This document shows positions 1 through 11,798 of a stretch of 64,000 nucleotides of DNA, in pieces. Origin of the DNA: Trematomus loennbergii (taxonomy: Eukaryota; Chordata; Actinopteri; Perciformes; Nototheniidae); contig JAAOOA010000168.1 in NCBI GenBank assembly GCA_012861695.1, forward strand, positions 400,001 to 464,000. The letters are read 5' to 3'. A program made the translations under genes and the position numbers. A model generated the notes under the pieces. That model was not told where the DNA came from and made no database searches. It worked only from the letters and a program-made list of their open reading frames with translations. Positions within the stretch are counted from its first letter, which is position 1. Every line of letters starts with the position of its first letter.

Positions 1-120
1 AGTGGTTTAAAGATGAGGAAGAGGACACATCTTCAGTCTCCAGCTGTCTGTCTCTGAAGAGTGACTGGTCTAAAGGATACCTCTAAACTTCAGTAATGAA
101 CCTGGACCCTCAGACACAAA
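1..120 (+). CDS. NLR N-terminal repeat exon (copy A)
   Basis: Encodes a short acidic/serine-rich segment containing CLSLKSDWS, followed by a splice donor (gtaagag) at 121. The same exon recurs at 49113-49236, 49471-49575 and 60473-60577. Such tandem 30-40 residue exons sit upstream of FISNA in many fish NLRs. Relative to its paralogues this copy has a small indel after SDWSK (ggatacctc against agatcaacctc), which brings a stop into frame. Its start lies outside the window. Confidence 0.7.
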
Positions 121-688
121 GTAAGAGTTTCTGCTGTAACCTGACCTGAAGAGGATCCAGTTCTTTATCATCTAATATATTAAACTGTTCTTTAATAATA
201 TCATGTGTGCAGTATAGTACAGAACAAAGGCAGCAGAGTTCAGCAAGCTAACATTATTTGAGGATATTTCAATATGCATTTATAGCATCATTGTATCAGT
301 GGCATCAAAAGGTTTTAAATGGCAAAGATATTGATAAATACTCACTAAAAACTAAATATATCGTCCAAAACATTATTTACTACTTGGGCATGTTTATGAT
401 ATGTATTTTAAAGATGTTTATTAATAATAGTGATAACCTGGTGAGCTGGTTGTGTTTAGCATTAGCAGATATAACAGAGCTTTGTGTGATTACATGTAGA
501 GTCAATGCAAAGACCCAGATCCGTGCCTGGAGACACCAAGAAAGTGAAGAGGTGAAATTCATGTCACCTGCGTATTCGTGCAGCGTGACACATTTCATCT
601 TGAGAGTGACGTTTGTGACGCTCTGCCCATTGGTGAGAATCAGCTCCACTAATGTGACGTGCTGTAAAGGATGTGTTCATCTCCACAG

Positions 689-923
689 AGGGAAGAGGAA
701 GAGTGGTGTTCCTGTGGAGGAGCAGTGTCCAGCTGTGCTCTGTGTCAGGACGTCCTGAAGGATCCAGTCTCTACCAGCTGTGGACACTGGTTCTGCAGAC
801 AGTGCATCACCTCATACTGGGAGCAGAGACCTCCATCAGGAGACCCCTCCTGTCCCCAGTGTGGAGAAAGATCCAGAACCAGAGCTGGACTGCAGACAGC
901 CAGTCAGACCAGCTCTGTACGAG
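689..923 (+). CDS. RING-type zinc finger exon of NLR copy A
   Basis: The acceptor ctccacag precedes 689 and the donor gtaagag follows 923. The exon encodes a C3HC4-type RING: CALCQDVL, then CGHWFCRQC, then CPQC. RING fingers act in E3 ubiquitin ligases and are found fused N-terminal to FISNA-NACHT in some fish NLRs. Against the homologous exon at 61147-61385 one T is missing just before the first cysteine (cagtgtcc against cagttgtcc) and three bases are missing near the 3' end. The RING frame therefore does not join the upstream frame. Confidence 0.8.
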
Positions 924-1116
924 GTAAGAGGCCGAACACATGCAGCGTCTTATTCCTCTTCCTGGTTCATTTGTGTTTGAACAGGTATACTGTTGTAGAG
1001 CATAGACAGTAAGCTGTTTATAAAACATTTAAACTCAGTCTGTTTTTGTTGTTTTATTGTTATAATTAGATTCTCAGAGCATTTCCCTCATTCTCTCATG
1101 TTTCCTTCTCTTCCAG

Positions 1117-2960
1117 CAGATAGTGGTCTGCAGGAGGTTTTAGATGAACATAGGCTCAGTCTGAGGAGGAGATGTGAACGTGTGACTGAAGGAACTGATC
1201 AAAGTGAAACCCTCCTCAACAGGATCTTCACTGAGCTCTACATCACACAAGGCCAGAGTGAAGAGGTTAATACCCAACATGAGGTGAGGCAGCTGGAGAC
1301 AGCTTCCAAGAAGAAGCCCCTCCATGACACTCCAATCAAGTGCCAGGACATCTTTAAAGCCTTACCTGACCAACAGACTCTCATCAGAGCGGTCCTGACC
1401 AACGGAGTCGCTGGAGTTGGAAAAACCTTCTCAGTGCAGAAGTTCACTCTGGACTGGGCCGAGGGTTTGGGAAACCAAGATGTCAGTCTGGTGATCCCGC
1501 TCTCCTTCAGGGAGCTGAACCTGATCAAAGGTGAGCAGTACAGTCTTCTCAGGCTGCTCCATGTTTTCCATCCAACCTTACAGAAGGTCACAGCAGAGCA
1601 GCTGGCTGTCTGCAAAGTGCTGCTCATCTTTGACGGCCTGGATGAAAGCAGACTTTCTCTGGACTTCAGAAACAATGAGGTTGTGTCTGATGTCTCTCAC
1701 AGTCCTCAGTCAACGTGCTGCTGACAAACCTCATCAGGGGGAAGCTGCTTCCCTCGGCTCTCGTCTGGATAACTTCCAGACCTGCAGCGGCCAATCAGAT
1801 CCCTCCTGAGTGTGTGGACAGGGTAACAGAAGTACGAGGCTTCACTGACGCCCAGAAGGAGGAGTACTTCAGGAGGAGATGGAGTGATGAAGACCTGTCC
1901 AGCAGAATCATCTCTCACATCAAGAGCTCCAGGAGCCTCCACATCATGTGTCTGATCCCAGTCTTCTGCTGGATCACTGCTGCAGTTCTGGACCACATGT
2001 TGACTACAGACCAGAGAGGAGAGCTGCCCCAGACCCTCACTGACATGTACTCACACTTCCTGCTGGTCCAGACCAAGAGGAAGAAGCAGAAGTATGAAGA
2101 GGGACATGAGACGAGTCCACAGCAGCTGACGGAGGCTGACAGGGAGTTCTTCTGAAGCTGGGGAGGCTGGCGTTTGAACATCTGGAGAAAGGAGACATCA
2201 TGTTCTACCAAGAAGACCTGCAGCGCTGTGGTCTTGATGTCACCGAGGCCTTGGTGCACTCAGGAGTTTGTACACAGATCTTCAAAAGAGAGAGTGATCT
2301 TCAGAAAACAGTCTACTGCTTTGTTCATCTGAGCATTCAGGAGTTTCTGGCTGCAGTCTACATGTTGCACTGTTACACCAACAGGACAGAGGTACTGAAG
2401 GACTTCCTGAGGAGACTGGGAAGAATACAATGATAGCGATGATCAGACCAATCCCTGAAGGACTTCCTGAAGAGAGACTATAACAACAGCAGTGATCAGG
2501 ATTACCCATCCCTGCCTGTCTTCCTGAACGGAGCCATGGAGAAATCCCTCAGAAGTGAAATGGCCACCTGGACCTGTTTGTCCGCTTTCTCCACGGCCTC
2601 TCTCTGGAGTCCAACCAGAGACTGTTAGGAGGCCTGCTGGGTCGCACAGACAACAGACCAGAAACCATCCAGAGAGCCATCAGCAACCTGAAGGAGATGA
2701 GAATATCTCTCCTGACAGGAGCATCAACATCTTCCACTGTCTGACAGAGATGAAGGACCACTCAGTACATCAGGAGATCACAGAGTTCCTGAAGTCAGAG
2801 AACAGATCAGAGAAGGAACTCTCTGATCCACTGCTCTGCTCTGGCCTACATGCTGCAGATGTCAGAGGAGGTTCTGGATGAGTTGGACCTGATGAGTACA
2901 AACATCATCAGGTGGGACGACAAGACTGATTCCAGCTGTGAGGAACTGCAGGAAGTTCAA
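1117..2960 (+). pseudogene. FISNA-NACHT exon of NLR copy A
   Basis: A large exon beginning after ttccag and ending before gtaagtcc. It opens with the FISNA domain (fish-specific NACHT-associated; ...DSGLQEVLDEHRLSL...), then NACHT with an intact Walker A (GVAGVGKT, about 1408-1431) and Walker B (LLIFDGLDE, about 1621-1650), the sensor segment WITSRPAAA, winged-helix parts, and the end of the NACHT-associated region ([12 protein letters not shown]). The frame breaks near 1697 and near 2146, and a disrupted repeat at 2396-2460 carries stops. The P-loop is preserved here but lost in copy B. Confidence 0.85.
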
Positions 2961-3764
2961 GTAAGTCCAGATGTGATTAACTTTATAAACTAATGTGGAT
3001 CAGGAGTTTTTATTCAAATAAACACTATAACATTTCTGCTGTTTAAATACTGAGAGCAAAATAAAACCAACACTGTTCTTCTATTTATTTATAATAATAG
3101 TTAAACTGAAGCGTTCCTCTCTTCATATTGAGTGATGGAGGCGACATGTCAAACACATGAAGGACTTTAGAGGTTTCTCAGCATGTGATCACACCACACA
3201 GCAGGACTTACAGTTATCACAGAAACATGTTATTATTACTTTCTAGTAGTTTCTTTATCATTAAACACGTTTTTATCACAATGTGTTAGAGTTTAAAATC
3301 AGATCTATATCATTTCCCACCAATAACAGAGTTATGTCTTAATGCTGATATACTGGGAACATCTGATGGTATCAAGTTGAACATATTGAAACTTTATTGG
3401 TTTGTTAATTGTGTTTGTGTGCGCAATAAATGTTCAGATGCTCAGAGAAGCCAAAGCATCCTTCATCCATCATTCACATCCACATATTAACTAACATTTA
3501 AATATGTACATCTCTAATATTGTCAAGTGATTCATTTAATTTCTGTTTCTTTTGGTAACAGTCAGTGACAGCAGGAGCACAGACATGTGATCAGATCACA
3601 CTGACAACTCATTACACTCTATTATCATATATTATTATATATTATATTAAATGGACTAACAGCAAATGTCTATCAGAACATGTCAAATCTTTTTTCATCA
3701 AATGCTTGATGTTAATATAATGTTTCCTCTTTTTTAACACATGTTGTAATATATGTTTTATTAG
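2961..3764 (+). other. NLR copy A intron
   Basis: An AT-rich intron between a strong donor (gtaagtcc) and an acceptor (tgttttattag). I see no gene and no recognisable transposon in it. Confidence 0.6.
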
Positions 3765-3930
3765 ACTTACTGGCTGTGACTCTAGAGTCACTGTGAAGTC
3801 GTGGCCTCAGCTCTGAAGTCTGACCCCTCTCATCTGAGAGATCTGGACCTGAGTACACCCTCTGATGATTCAGAGTGGAGCTGCTGAGTTCTGGACTAAA
3901 GAGTCCAAACTGCAGACTGGAGGCTCTCAG
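3765..3930 (+). CDS. LRR exon 1 of NLR copy A (degraded)
   Basis: The exon lies between ttttattag and gtcagttc. It encodes the NLR-type leucine-rich repeat pattern [16 protein letters not shown] in one frame, but the end of the repeat shifts frame near dattcagagtgg-type sequence (3868-3900) relative to the LRR exons at 4331 and 5279. LRRs form the ligand-sensing or autoinhibitory horseshoe of NLRs. Confidence 0.6.
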
Positions 3931-4330
3931 GTCAGTTCACTGACTGCAGTTCATATTGATCTGTTTGTGTTTATGATTTTCTGAATTTGAACAAATACAA
4001 TGTTATTTTTATTTTCCATGTTTGCTAATGACTGAATATTGATCAGAGTAACAGAGAAGGTGAATGTGTGAGGGAGAGTGTTTGAGCTTCCACAGACTCA
4101 CTCTGTGCTCCATGAGTCAGTGGAGATGCTGTCAGTACTGATGAGCTGTGAGGGAGATGAAGGAGTTGTTCAACATCTGATCAAAGTTAAAGTTCCAGAT
4201 TATCAGTGGATTGTTTCTGCATCATCTCTGACATTAAAACCCTGTTTCACTCTGAACAGATTATTAAACCTGGAGTTATTTCAAACAGGAACATTGTTTT
4301 CTAAAGTTACATCATGTTTTCTTTATTCAG

Positions 4331-4492
4331 ACTGGAGCTGCTGTTGTCAGAGATCAGCTGTTCTGCTCTGATCTCAGCTCTGAAGTCCAACATCCATCTG
4401 AGAGATCTGGACCTGAGTGAAACTCTGAATTCAGGAGTGGAGCTGCTGAGAGATCTTCTGGAGAGTCCAGACTGCAGACTGGAGACTCTCAG
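4331..4492 (+). CDS. LRR exon 2 of NLR copy A
   Basis: Acceptor ctttattcag precedes it and donor gtcagttc follows. The open frame reads [15 protein letters not shown], then [18 protein letters not shown] and [14 protein letters not shown], a typical ribonuclease-inhibitor-like LRR exon of fish NLRs. It is slightly shorter than exon 3. Confidence 0.75.
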
Positions 4493-5278
4493 GTCAGTTC
4501 ACTGACTCTCTGTTACTGCTGGAGATCTCACATGTTCACTTTGAATTGAACCTCATTTATATTCATTAATAACTTACAGCCAAAAGTTGTAAATGTCCTT
4601 ATATTCATATTTCATTTTTAAGAGTAAGAAGAAGAACTGCAGACATACATGTTGACTGTTTCTTAAAGTAACTGTAATAGATGTTAGTTGTAAAAAGTAA
4701 ATCTATGTATTTAATATTTAGTAAACGATAACGTCTGAATAAAGGTCATCTGAAGTCATTTTAGTTTGACATTGTGATGGGAATTTATTGATCAAATGTG
4801 GAAGAGAATCAAAGCATTCAGCTCTTTGTGGTATTTTATTTCTTGAAGAAAGTTCAGTCAGTCACACAGAGAGCATACAGTCTGCAGAGAGGAAGAGGAA
4901 GAGTAGAGTTTGGGTTGCATATTTAAACACAGAGAGAGGAGAAAGGGAGGGGGAAGCTTGGTGATGATGAAGGAGCATTCTGGGAGTTAGGGAGTTAGGG
5001 AGGCCGTATCAGGAAGTTCTCAGTTCACCTGAGGTGAAGGTCATACTGTTGGTGCACATAGAGAGTCACTAACAACACTGCAACACATCTTCTTCATAAG
5101 GACTTTCCCCAAGCTTAGCTAAGAAGAGTGAGAAGTAGTAAATATAGATAAACATTAGCAAATAAGAATCACACAATGATATTATTAAAGTAAGTAAGTG
5201 AGTATAATTGTTGTTGTTGAGTAACATCTGATTGGATTATAAACAGATTTGTATCCTCATCATGTTTTCTTTATTCAG
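4493..5278 (+). other. NLR copy A intron between LRR exons
   Basis: Starts with the donor gtcagttc and ends with ttctttattcag. It holds AT-rich unique-looking DNA, with no ORF of note and no clear repeat boundary. Confidence 0.5.
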
Positions 5279-5444
5279 TCTGAGGCTGCAGGTTGTCAGA
5301 GATCAGCTGTTCTGCTCTGGCCTCAGCTCTGAAGTCCAACATCCATCTGAGAGATCTGGACCTGAGTGGCAACGCTCTGCAGGATTCAGAGGAGCTGCTG
5401 AGAGATCTTCTGGAGAGTCCAGACTGCAGACTGGAGACCCTCAG
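5279..5444 (+). CDS. LRR exon 3 of NLR copy A
   Basis: Encodes [34 protein letters not shown] and [14 protein letters not shown] between ttattcag and gtcagtaa. It is nearly identical to exon 2 in the core, as expected for tandemly duplicated LRR exons. Confidence 0.75.
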
Positions 5445-5879
5445 GTCAGTAAGGGGTCTCTGCTGGTTCAGCAGTATTGTATGAAACACAGGGAGGTGTT
5501 TCTCTCACTGGGGAATCACAACAGATCAGTGATGTTACCCACTGACTGCAGGCTCTTTCATTCTTCCATCAACTATAGAAGGCCAGCTGAAAATGCAAAG
5601 CCACATTTAGTAAGTAATCAACTTTCCACCAGACATATGGGATTTGACAGAAGAGTGGAAAAGGTAGTCTGTTTTTGATGGGATGTTTTTAGCTCCTTGA
5701 CTAATGACTGTTACTTCCTGTAATGCAGCTGAGAGCTGTGGCAGTCAGTCGTAGTGTTTGCAGAGAAGATATGATGGGATGTAAAGCATGAGATCAGTCA
5801 GGACTCTGAAGCTGACTCAAAGAACAAACACTTATTTTAAACTGGATCCATAACTGTTGGATTGTGTTCATCCCTACAG

Positions 5880-5922
5880 GATCAGAGAGATGAGACGATC
5901 AGAGCCAAGATCCAGAAGAACT
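5880..5922 (+). CDS. Short candidate exon downstream of LRRs
   Basis: A 43-nt segment flanked by tccctacag and gtgagtac. One frame reads IREMRRSEPRSRRT, basic and without stops. It may link the LRR region to a 3' terminal exon; the reading phase from the LRR exon was not proven. Confidence 0.35.
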
Positions 5923-6164
5923 GTGAGTACTGAATATCCTCCATTCATCAAGATATGAAACTCTTTCATGGAGCATGTCCTCAGAGGAAAACAACACTCT
6001 TGTTTCTCTCTCTCATCATTTTGGCTGTTTCTCTTCACAACAACTGTCTATCAAAACAGTGACGCGTTCACTGACACTCTGTAAAATGTAAATAAACTCT
6101 GAAGAATAAAACACATGAAAACATCAACATTATAACCAGTCTGTTACAGTATTACCATCAAAAT

Positions 6165-6770
6165 ATACTTCAGTAAAAGTAGAAGTACTCAGATCTTGTA
6201 CTTGAGTAAAAGTAGAAGTACTCAGATCTTGTACTTGAGTAAAAGTAGAAGTACAAGAGTGTAGGAATACTCTGTTACAGTAAAAGGCCTGCATTCAAAT
6301 GTTACTCAATACAAGTAGAAAAGTATTAGCATCAAAATATAGTTAAAGTACCAAAAGTAGTCATTGTGCAGATTGGTCCATTTCAGAATAATATAAGTTT
6401 AAGATAAGTTTTATAATTATTGATCATATCAGGTATTAAATACATGTAGTGGAGTAAAAGTACACCATGTACCTCTGAACTGTAGTGGAGTAGAAGTACA
6501 AAGTAGCATAAAATGGAAATACTCAGGAAAGGTACAAGTACCTCAACATTGTACTTAGTGTGGAGGCGTGTGGCGCAGTGGATAGAGCGTTGGTGTTCGG
6601 ATCAAGGGAGCACAGGTTCAACACTGTCGTTGTGTCCCTGAGACACTTCACCCCAAATGGCTCCTGTGGGGATTGCTCACAGTATTGAGTATGTTAGTCG
6701 CTTTGGATAAAAGCGTCTAACAAGTGACATGTAATGTAAAAGTACAGTACTTGAGTAAATGTACTTAGTT
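6165..6770. mobile_element. Tol2-like hAT subterminal repeat region, split by a SINE
   Basis: Carries repeats of the motif gtacttgagtaaaagtaga and gtactcagatcttgta, characteristic of hAT (Tol2-related) element ends in fish. Related sequence occurs inverted at 9485-9930 and again at 27250-27680. No transposase is seen, so this is a non-autonomous remnant. Confidence 0.6.
6562..6738 (+). mobile_element. tRNA-derived SINE
   Basis: Contains a box A-like segment (tggcgcagtggatagagcg) and a box B-like segment (ggttcaacac), the RNA polymerase III internal promoter arrangement. The tail ttggataaaagcgtc...acatgtaatgt is common in fish SINEs. It interrupts the hAT repeat region. It is not a functional tRNA gene, because no cloverleaf 3' half is present. 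Confidence 0.7.
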
Positions 6771-6988
6771 CCTCTCCTGATCTGTAAAGCTCTCCCAACA
6801 TATGCAGGTTAGCATCCGGCAGCTTCTATGTGCTGGGGACCCGTACTGTACATTTCTCTCATCACACTTTGGGCTCCTCAACATGTGTGGGTTCCCAGCA
6901 GGACTCTCTGAGCTGCAGACACATTCTTTCTGTGACTTTGTTCCAGATATTTGGAGCATAATAACTGAAGCTGTTTCTCCATGTTCAG

Positions 6989-7114
6989 GAACTCCCATCC
7001 CCCGAGTCCTGCGGCAGGAAGCGCTCCTTCTCTCCAAGAACTCCTGGACCCTGCAAGCTGCTCCAGAACCAGAGTCCCAGTGAGGAGTCCAGCCAGTCCA
7101 CCTCTCAGAGTTAA
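6989..7114 (+). CDS. Candidate 3' terminal exon, serine-rich tail
   Basis: After the acceptor tccatgttcag there are 41 open codons ending in TAA at 7112-7114. The sequence is rich in Ser, Pro and Gln and ends NQSPSEESSQSTSQS. It could be the last exon of NLR copy A or of an unrelated transcript. I do not recognise the peptide. Confidence 0.35.
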   Translation, partial: ELPSPESCGRKRSFSPRTPGPCKLLQNQSPSEESSQSTSQS

Positions 7115-7369
7115 ACTAAACTACAACATTATTAAAGATCATGTTTAAAGTTAAAAAAGGATGCTTTCAGACTGAATCCAGAAGTTTCTCAAGCTGCAGT
7201 CAAAGCAGGTCATTTGAGGAATATATAAAACAATTATAAAACTGTAATAAGAATTACTCTGAATACTTTCTTTGGACATTTTATTTACATTTATTTTAAA
7301 CAAATATTTCAAATGTTTCTGACTTTCTATCCGAGTGCTTTTCTCATGAATTAACGACTTCATTTCATT

Positions 7370-8420
7370 TCCATCTTTATTTCGAACAGATTAAAAAAAC
7401 AAATAAAAAATAACAAATGTGAAAAGCAGAATACCGTATTGTTAGAATACAGTATTTATCAATATTCATATTAATAATAATAATAAATCATATGTGTCCG
7501 AAAGGGAGCGGGAGGAAGCAAATGCTTATTAATTCCCACCCCTTACTTACCGCTGATCAATGATTATCCTTTAAATCATTTCTGCAAGTTATTCCTACTT
7601 ACATATTTACATTTATACATACATTTACAATCATTTCTCATCTTCAATCACCTTAAATCATTCTCATAGTTTTCCAAGAAAGTGTTTCTGTACATCCTTT
7701 TAAAGTGAATTATATTTGTGCTTTGTTTGAACTCCTGCTCCAAACCGTTCCATCAAATCACCCCACAGATTGTTCTACTCATACTTCTCACAGTTTTCTG
7801 ACCTTGAGTTGTTTCAAATGTAGATTTCCTCTCAAATTATACCCGCCCTCTCTGTCTATGAACAATGTTTGTAATTTCCTAGGAAGTAGATTATGTCTTG
7901 CTCTGTACATGATTTGTGCCGTTTTAAATGTAACCAGATCAGTAAACTTCAGTGTGTGTGACTTCAAGAATAATGAATGAGTGTGTTCAAGATATCCAAC
8001 ATTATTGATTATTCTTATAGCCCTTTTTTGTAATGTGCATAACGGCTGTAGGTTGGTTTTGTAAGTGTTTCCCCAAATCTCCACACAGTAACTCAGACAT
8101 GGCAATATGAGTGTATTATACAGAGCATAATGACTTGTAGTCCAGAATGTGTCTTGCTTTCCCCAATATTGCGATAGTCTTAGCCAGTTTTGCTTTTACA
8201 TGATTGATATGAGGTTTCCAGCTGATCTTGTGGTCTCAAACCACACCAAGGAACTTCATTTCATATACTCTTTCTATGTTTATGTTATCTAGTATTAATT
8301 GCACCTGAGGATTTGTTTTATGTTTTCCAAATAGCATAATATTTGTTTTGCTTAAATTTAATGTTAATTTGTTCTTAAATCTTTTTTTTTTCTTGTGTAT
8401 TTCATAAACAGGATATTTGA
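7370..8420 (-). mobile_element. Non-LTR retrotransposon (LINE), 3' part, degraded
   Basis: On the minus strand the translation gives the C-terminal reverse-transcriptase region of a fish LINE: FLGV, a stop, then ISWKPHINHVKAKLAKT, then LPCLSYCVEIWGNTYKTNL and LQKRAIRIINNVGYLEHT. One in-frame stop and a frameshift separate these parts. The 3' UTR continues to about 7370, with cttcctcccgctccctttcgg followed by an ATT-rich tail. It is a truncated, inactive copy; the clade (Jockey/L2-like) is uncertain. Confidence 0.75.
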
Positions 8421-8779
8421 TTTTTTTATAATAAATATTATTTTCTCAGCTCTGTGATAAAAAAACACATTTTTAAAATAAATATCCCACTTCTTGTACT
8501 TATATCCTGCTTGATGAGTCAGCAGTAAAGCAGCCAGGCGTTAACGGTCAGCTGGCATGTGTATCTGTTCATTGGCTCATATGTGTAGCATGTTTAATGG
8601 CAGTGTGTTGAAAATGGCTGACAGGTGAATATGTCAGATCTCTGTGTGTTACTCAGAGAACCGTGTGCAGTGTTTTAGAAAGTGCAGAGTTGAATTGCAG
8701 ATTGTGTGCAGAGCTGAAAATGTGTTTAGAGTTCTGTTTGATTTGATCCAGCCAGTTCTGCCACAGCAAAGCATAAGGG

Positions 8780-8882
8780 CTCAGAGCTTGGACCTATTGT
8801 GTTCACATTATATACGCTTCCTTTAGGCAATAAGGAATCACTCGGGACATTTTCATTGTTATGTGGATGATACTCAATTATA
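8780..8882 (+). mobile_element. Small LINE reverse-transcriptase remnant
   Basis: Across two frames this encodes a GPIVFTLYTLPLGN-like stretch and FHCYVDDTQLYT, the RT active-site motif (YxDD) of an L2-like LINE. It is only about 100 bp long and frameshifted. Confidence 0.5.
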
Positions 8883-8883
8883 C

Positions 8884-9470
8884 ACAATATAGACAAAAGT
8901 ATTGGACCACCTACACATTAGAGAGATACCGCAGGTCCTTCCTTCCTGCAGCGGTCAGACTATATAACCACCACGACCCCTAGTAGACCCCCCACACAAC
9001 AACACAGACTATAACACCCCTTGTTGTTAAATAACAACTATGTGCAATATACAATATACATATGTCATTAAAAACTGTATTTTGTAAAACGTGTAACTTT
9101 TTAAAAATTATAATTTTTTTTTTTTATCTGTAATACTTTGTTGTCTGCATGCTTTAGGAAACATGAAGCTGTCTCTGGCTCTTTCTGCTGTAACAATGTA
9201 CATGTATCCTCTGTGGGACTAATAAAGGGATTCTGATTCTGATTCTGATTCTGATTCTGATTCTGATTCTGATTACACCTGCAGGAGCTTTCAGGACATC
9301 CCATTCCAAACTCTTAGGCATTCATTTGAACTGTGGTCCCCCTTTGCAGCTATAACAGCTTCCCTCTTCTGGGAAGGCTTTCTACAGATCTTGGAGTGTG
9401 TCTGTGGGAAGCCCTTTCATCCAGAAGAGCATTAGTGAGGTCACACACTGATGTTGGACGAGAGCTGGCT
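8884..9470. mobile_element. DNA transposon end (Tc1-like repeat) interrupted by a LINE tail
   Basis: 8884-8920 (tagacaaaagtattggacca...) and 9275 onwards (acacctgcaggagctttcag...) look like the two halves of one repeat split by an insertion. Sequences resembling this pair are common in fish as non-autonomous DNA transposon ends. No transposase is seen. Confidence 0.5.
8921..9274 (+). mobile_element. LINE 3' end with (TTCTGA)n tail
   Basis: A 5'-truncated non-LTR retrotransposon end: gagagataccgcaggtcctt... then ctaataaagggattctgatt with seven or so TTCTGA units (9233-9274). It is inserted into the flanking DNA repeat. Short tandem-repeat tails are typical of L2/Rex-type LINE insertions. Confidence 0.65.
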
Positions 9471-9484
9471 CTCCGATCTATTAA

Positions 9485-9930
9485 AAATATTTTAAACATA
9501 GTATATGTAGTATACAAAGTCATTAAAACTAGCTGCACTGCTACCAGCTTTGATAACACTTTAATGATCAATCATTATAAAACATATCATATATATTATT
9601 CTGAAATGGATCAATCTGCACAATGACTACTTTTACTTGTGGTACTTTAACTATATTTTGATGCTAATACTTTTACTTTTACTTGTAACCGAGTATTCCT
9701 ACACTCTGGTACTTCTACTTTACTCAAGTACAAGATCTGTGTACTTCTACTTTACTCAAGTACAAGATCTGTCTACTTCTACTTTACTCAAGTACAAGAT
9801 CTGAGTACTTCTACTTTTACTCAAGTACAAGATCTGAGTACTTAAACTTTTACTCAAGTACAATATCTGTGTACTTCTACTTTTACTACAAGATCTGAGT
9901 ACTTCTTCTACCTCTGATAGTAGAAAATGA
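9485..9930. mobile_element. Tol2-like hAT non-autonomous remnant
   Basis: At least five tandem units of ttactcaagtacaagatctg with gtacttctac spacers (9700-9905), preceded by a segment (9500-9630) that is repeated at 27481-27605. The orientation is opposite to the related block at 6165-6770. There is no coding capacity. Confidence 0.6.
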
Positions 9931-10839
9931 ATGAATACTCAGCTTTGTGTTATACCCACCATAACCGCAAGATGGCGGTAGTGACCACCGACTGTAAAAT
10001 AACACCACAAATTAATGCCTTATTCTACATGACCTTATTCTACAAGTACTAAGCCATTAGTTTAGTTTGTCCTCAATAACCCTCTAATTAGAGCTTATTA
10101 TTGTAAGTAAGGACGTTGTTGTACATGAGTTAGGGTCTTAATATGCTCAATATGGGCCTAATAACTCTCATAATAACACCTAACAAATATGGTCTATTCT
10201 TATGTAACAACACATGAAACTACAAGTGTTAATTGTGTCAAAATAAACTCAAAATGAGGTTTTCTAACTCAGAATAAGTTCCCTATTTTAAAGTGAAGTC
10301 TTGTTCATAACCAATAAGCTAGTAGTTTGACTCTAATATGTAAATGAACAACTAGTTGATGGTGAAATGTGTACCTTAATCTAAAGTGTTACCTGAACTT
10401 TTTAAGAAAAATGAAGAGAAATTACACATAAAAGAGTTCTAATAACAAGTTTTCTATCGTATTTTAGATATGTGTACACAACTCCTGTGAAGTCAAACTG
10501 CATGGTCCTTTTATCATATAGAGTGATGATAATACATTTCATATTTAATAATATTTGAACTTTTATACAAGTGGTTTTATAGGAAAATCCCTCTGAATGA
10601 TCAAAGTGGCAGTGCATTGAGTCACATTGATTTAGTCGCATAATTGTCACTTTACGCTGATATTTGAATAACCACCATGGATGTTTTGAAAAATTCTCAT
10701 TTATTATATATTCACGTGGTAGTTGTGCTACATTGGCAGCTTGTAAAACCTAAATAGGATGTTGTAGACTGAAAAACAACCCTTTATTAATCAGAATTCG
10801 TCGTCTAATTAACACCAAAAATGAATTTTCCATCCATGA
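9931..10839. other. AT-rich DNA with no recognised feature
   Basis: No ORF of note, no splice-site pairs and no clear repeat boundaries. It may hold old transposon sequence. Confidence 0.4.
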
Positions 10840-10977
10840 CTCTGCAGCCATGTTTGGGGACAATCACCATTTTTATATTTCTTATTGAAAATCACGAAAA
10901 ATCTGCATTAATTTCCTCTCATTCGGCTTTCATATTTTTATTGAGCAGCATAAAAATAAATGTGCCACACCGTCGGG

Positions 10978-11571
10978 TAGGGTGACCAGATGTCCCGCTT
11001 TGCGCGGGACTGCACAGCATTTTCACGACTTTTGGTCCGTCCCGCAAATTGAGACGATGTCCCGCATATTTCATTTTGATTGGCTAAAACGCTTTTCTAA
11101 AATCAGATTATCCAATGGCTGTTGAGAAAGCAGGGAAGGCTATCATCACGGAGCTGTGTTGCTGTCAATCAAACTGTAAGACACGGCGGGTGCTGGTCAA
11201 GTGTTAACCAATGAGAGTAACTCACTCACACACACACCGCCGCGGCCCGCCAAACAACAACAATGAAAGTCAATAACGCAGGCAACGCAGCAGGTTATGG
11301 AAATGGAGGAAACTGAAACTACAGCTAAGAAAAGAAGAAGATGCACATACAACAAAGACTGGGAAGACATTTACCCGGGCAGCGGCGGACTGGGACTACA
11401 AATCAGCCCGGGACTCTCGACCGGCCCACTCGGTACCGCAAATAATCACCGCTAGTACATTTTCAAACGGGGAGGGGGGGGTGTTGAGAGGGTGTCCCAC
11501 ATTGTCCCACATTGTCCCACACAAACATACTCCTTGTCCCACATTTGGTTTGTTGGGACCTGGTCACCCTA
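10978..11571. mobile_element. hAT-type non-autonomous transposon with 8-bp TSD
   Basis: Terminal inverted repeats TAGGGTGACC and GGTCACCCTA. The flanking 8-bp direct repeat ccgtcggg lies at 10970-10977 and 11572-11579. The paralogous copy at about 25050-25062 holds the uninterrupted site with a single ccgtcggg, so the boundaries are exact. The length is 594 bp and no transposase is encoded. An 8-bp duplication is characteristic of the hAT superfamily. Confidence 0.85.
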
Positions 11572-11671
11572 CCGTCGGGGGTCCAGAGGGAATGATTTCT
11601 GACAGAAACTTGACTATTGCCCACGAAGCCACAACTGTAAACTAATCCGTTTTTTAATGTTACTTTCATAC

Positions 11672-11798
<127 letters not shown>

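Larger units (their letters stand above)
1..5922 (+). pseudogene. NLR gene copy A (RING-FISNA-NACHT-LRR), 5' end outside window, frameshifted
   Basis: A fish-type NLR (NLRC3/NLRP12-like expansion), a cytosolic pattern-recognition receptor family in which NACHT binds nucleotide and drives oligomerisation. Exons bounded by canonical splice sites are visible in order: N-terminal repeat exon (1-120), RING exon (689-923), large FISNA-NACHT exon (1117-2960), three LRR exons (3765-3930, 4331-4492, 5279-5444) and a short exon (5880-5922). Compared with copy B at 60-64 kb it carries independent indels: one base missing before the RING cysteines, a 1-base net change near 1697, one base missing near 2146, and a short imperfect duplication near 2396-2460 that introduces stops. 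It is therefore probably a pseudogene, unless these are assembly indels. The family call is firm; the functional status is inferred. Confidence 0.85.

Noticed and set aside
6562..6640. tRNA gene
   Set aside because: Only box A/B-like sequence with a SINE body and tail; no cloverleaf.
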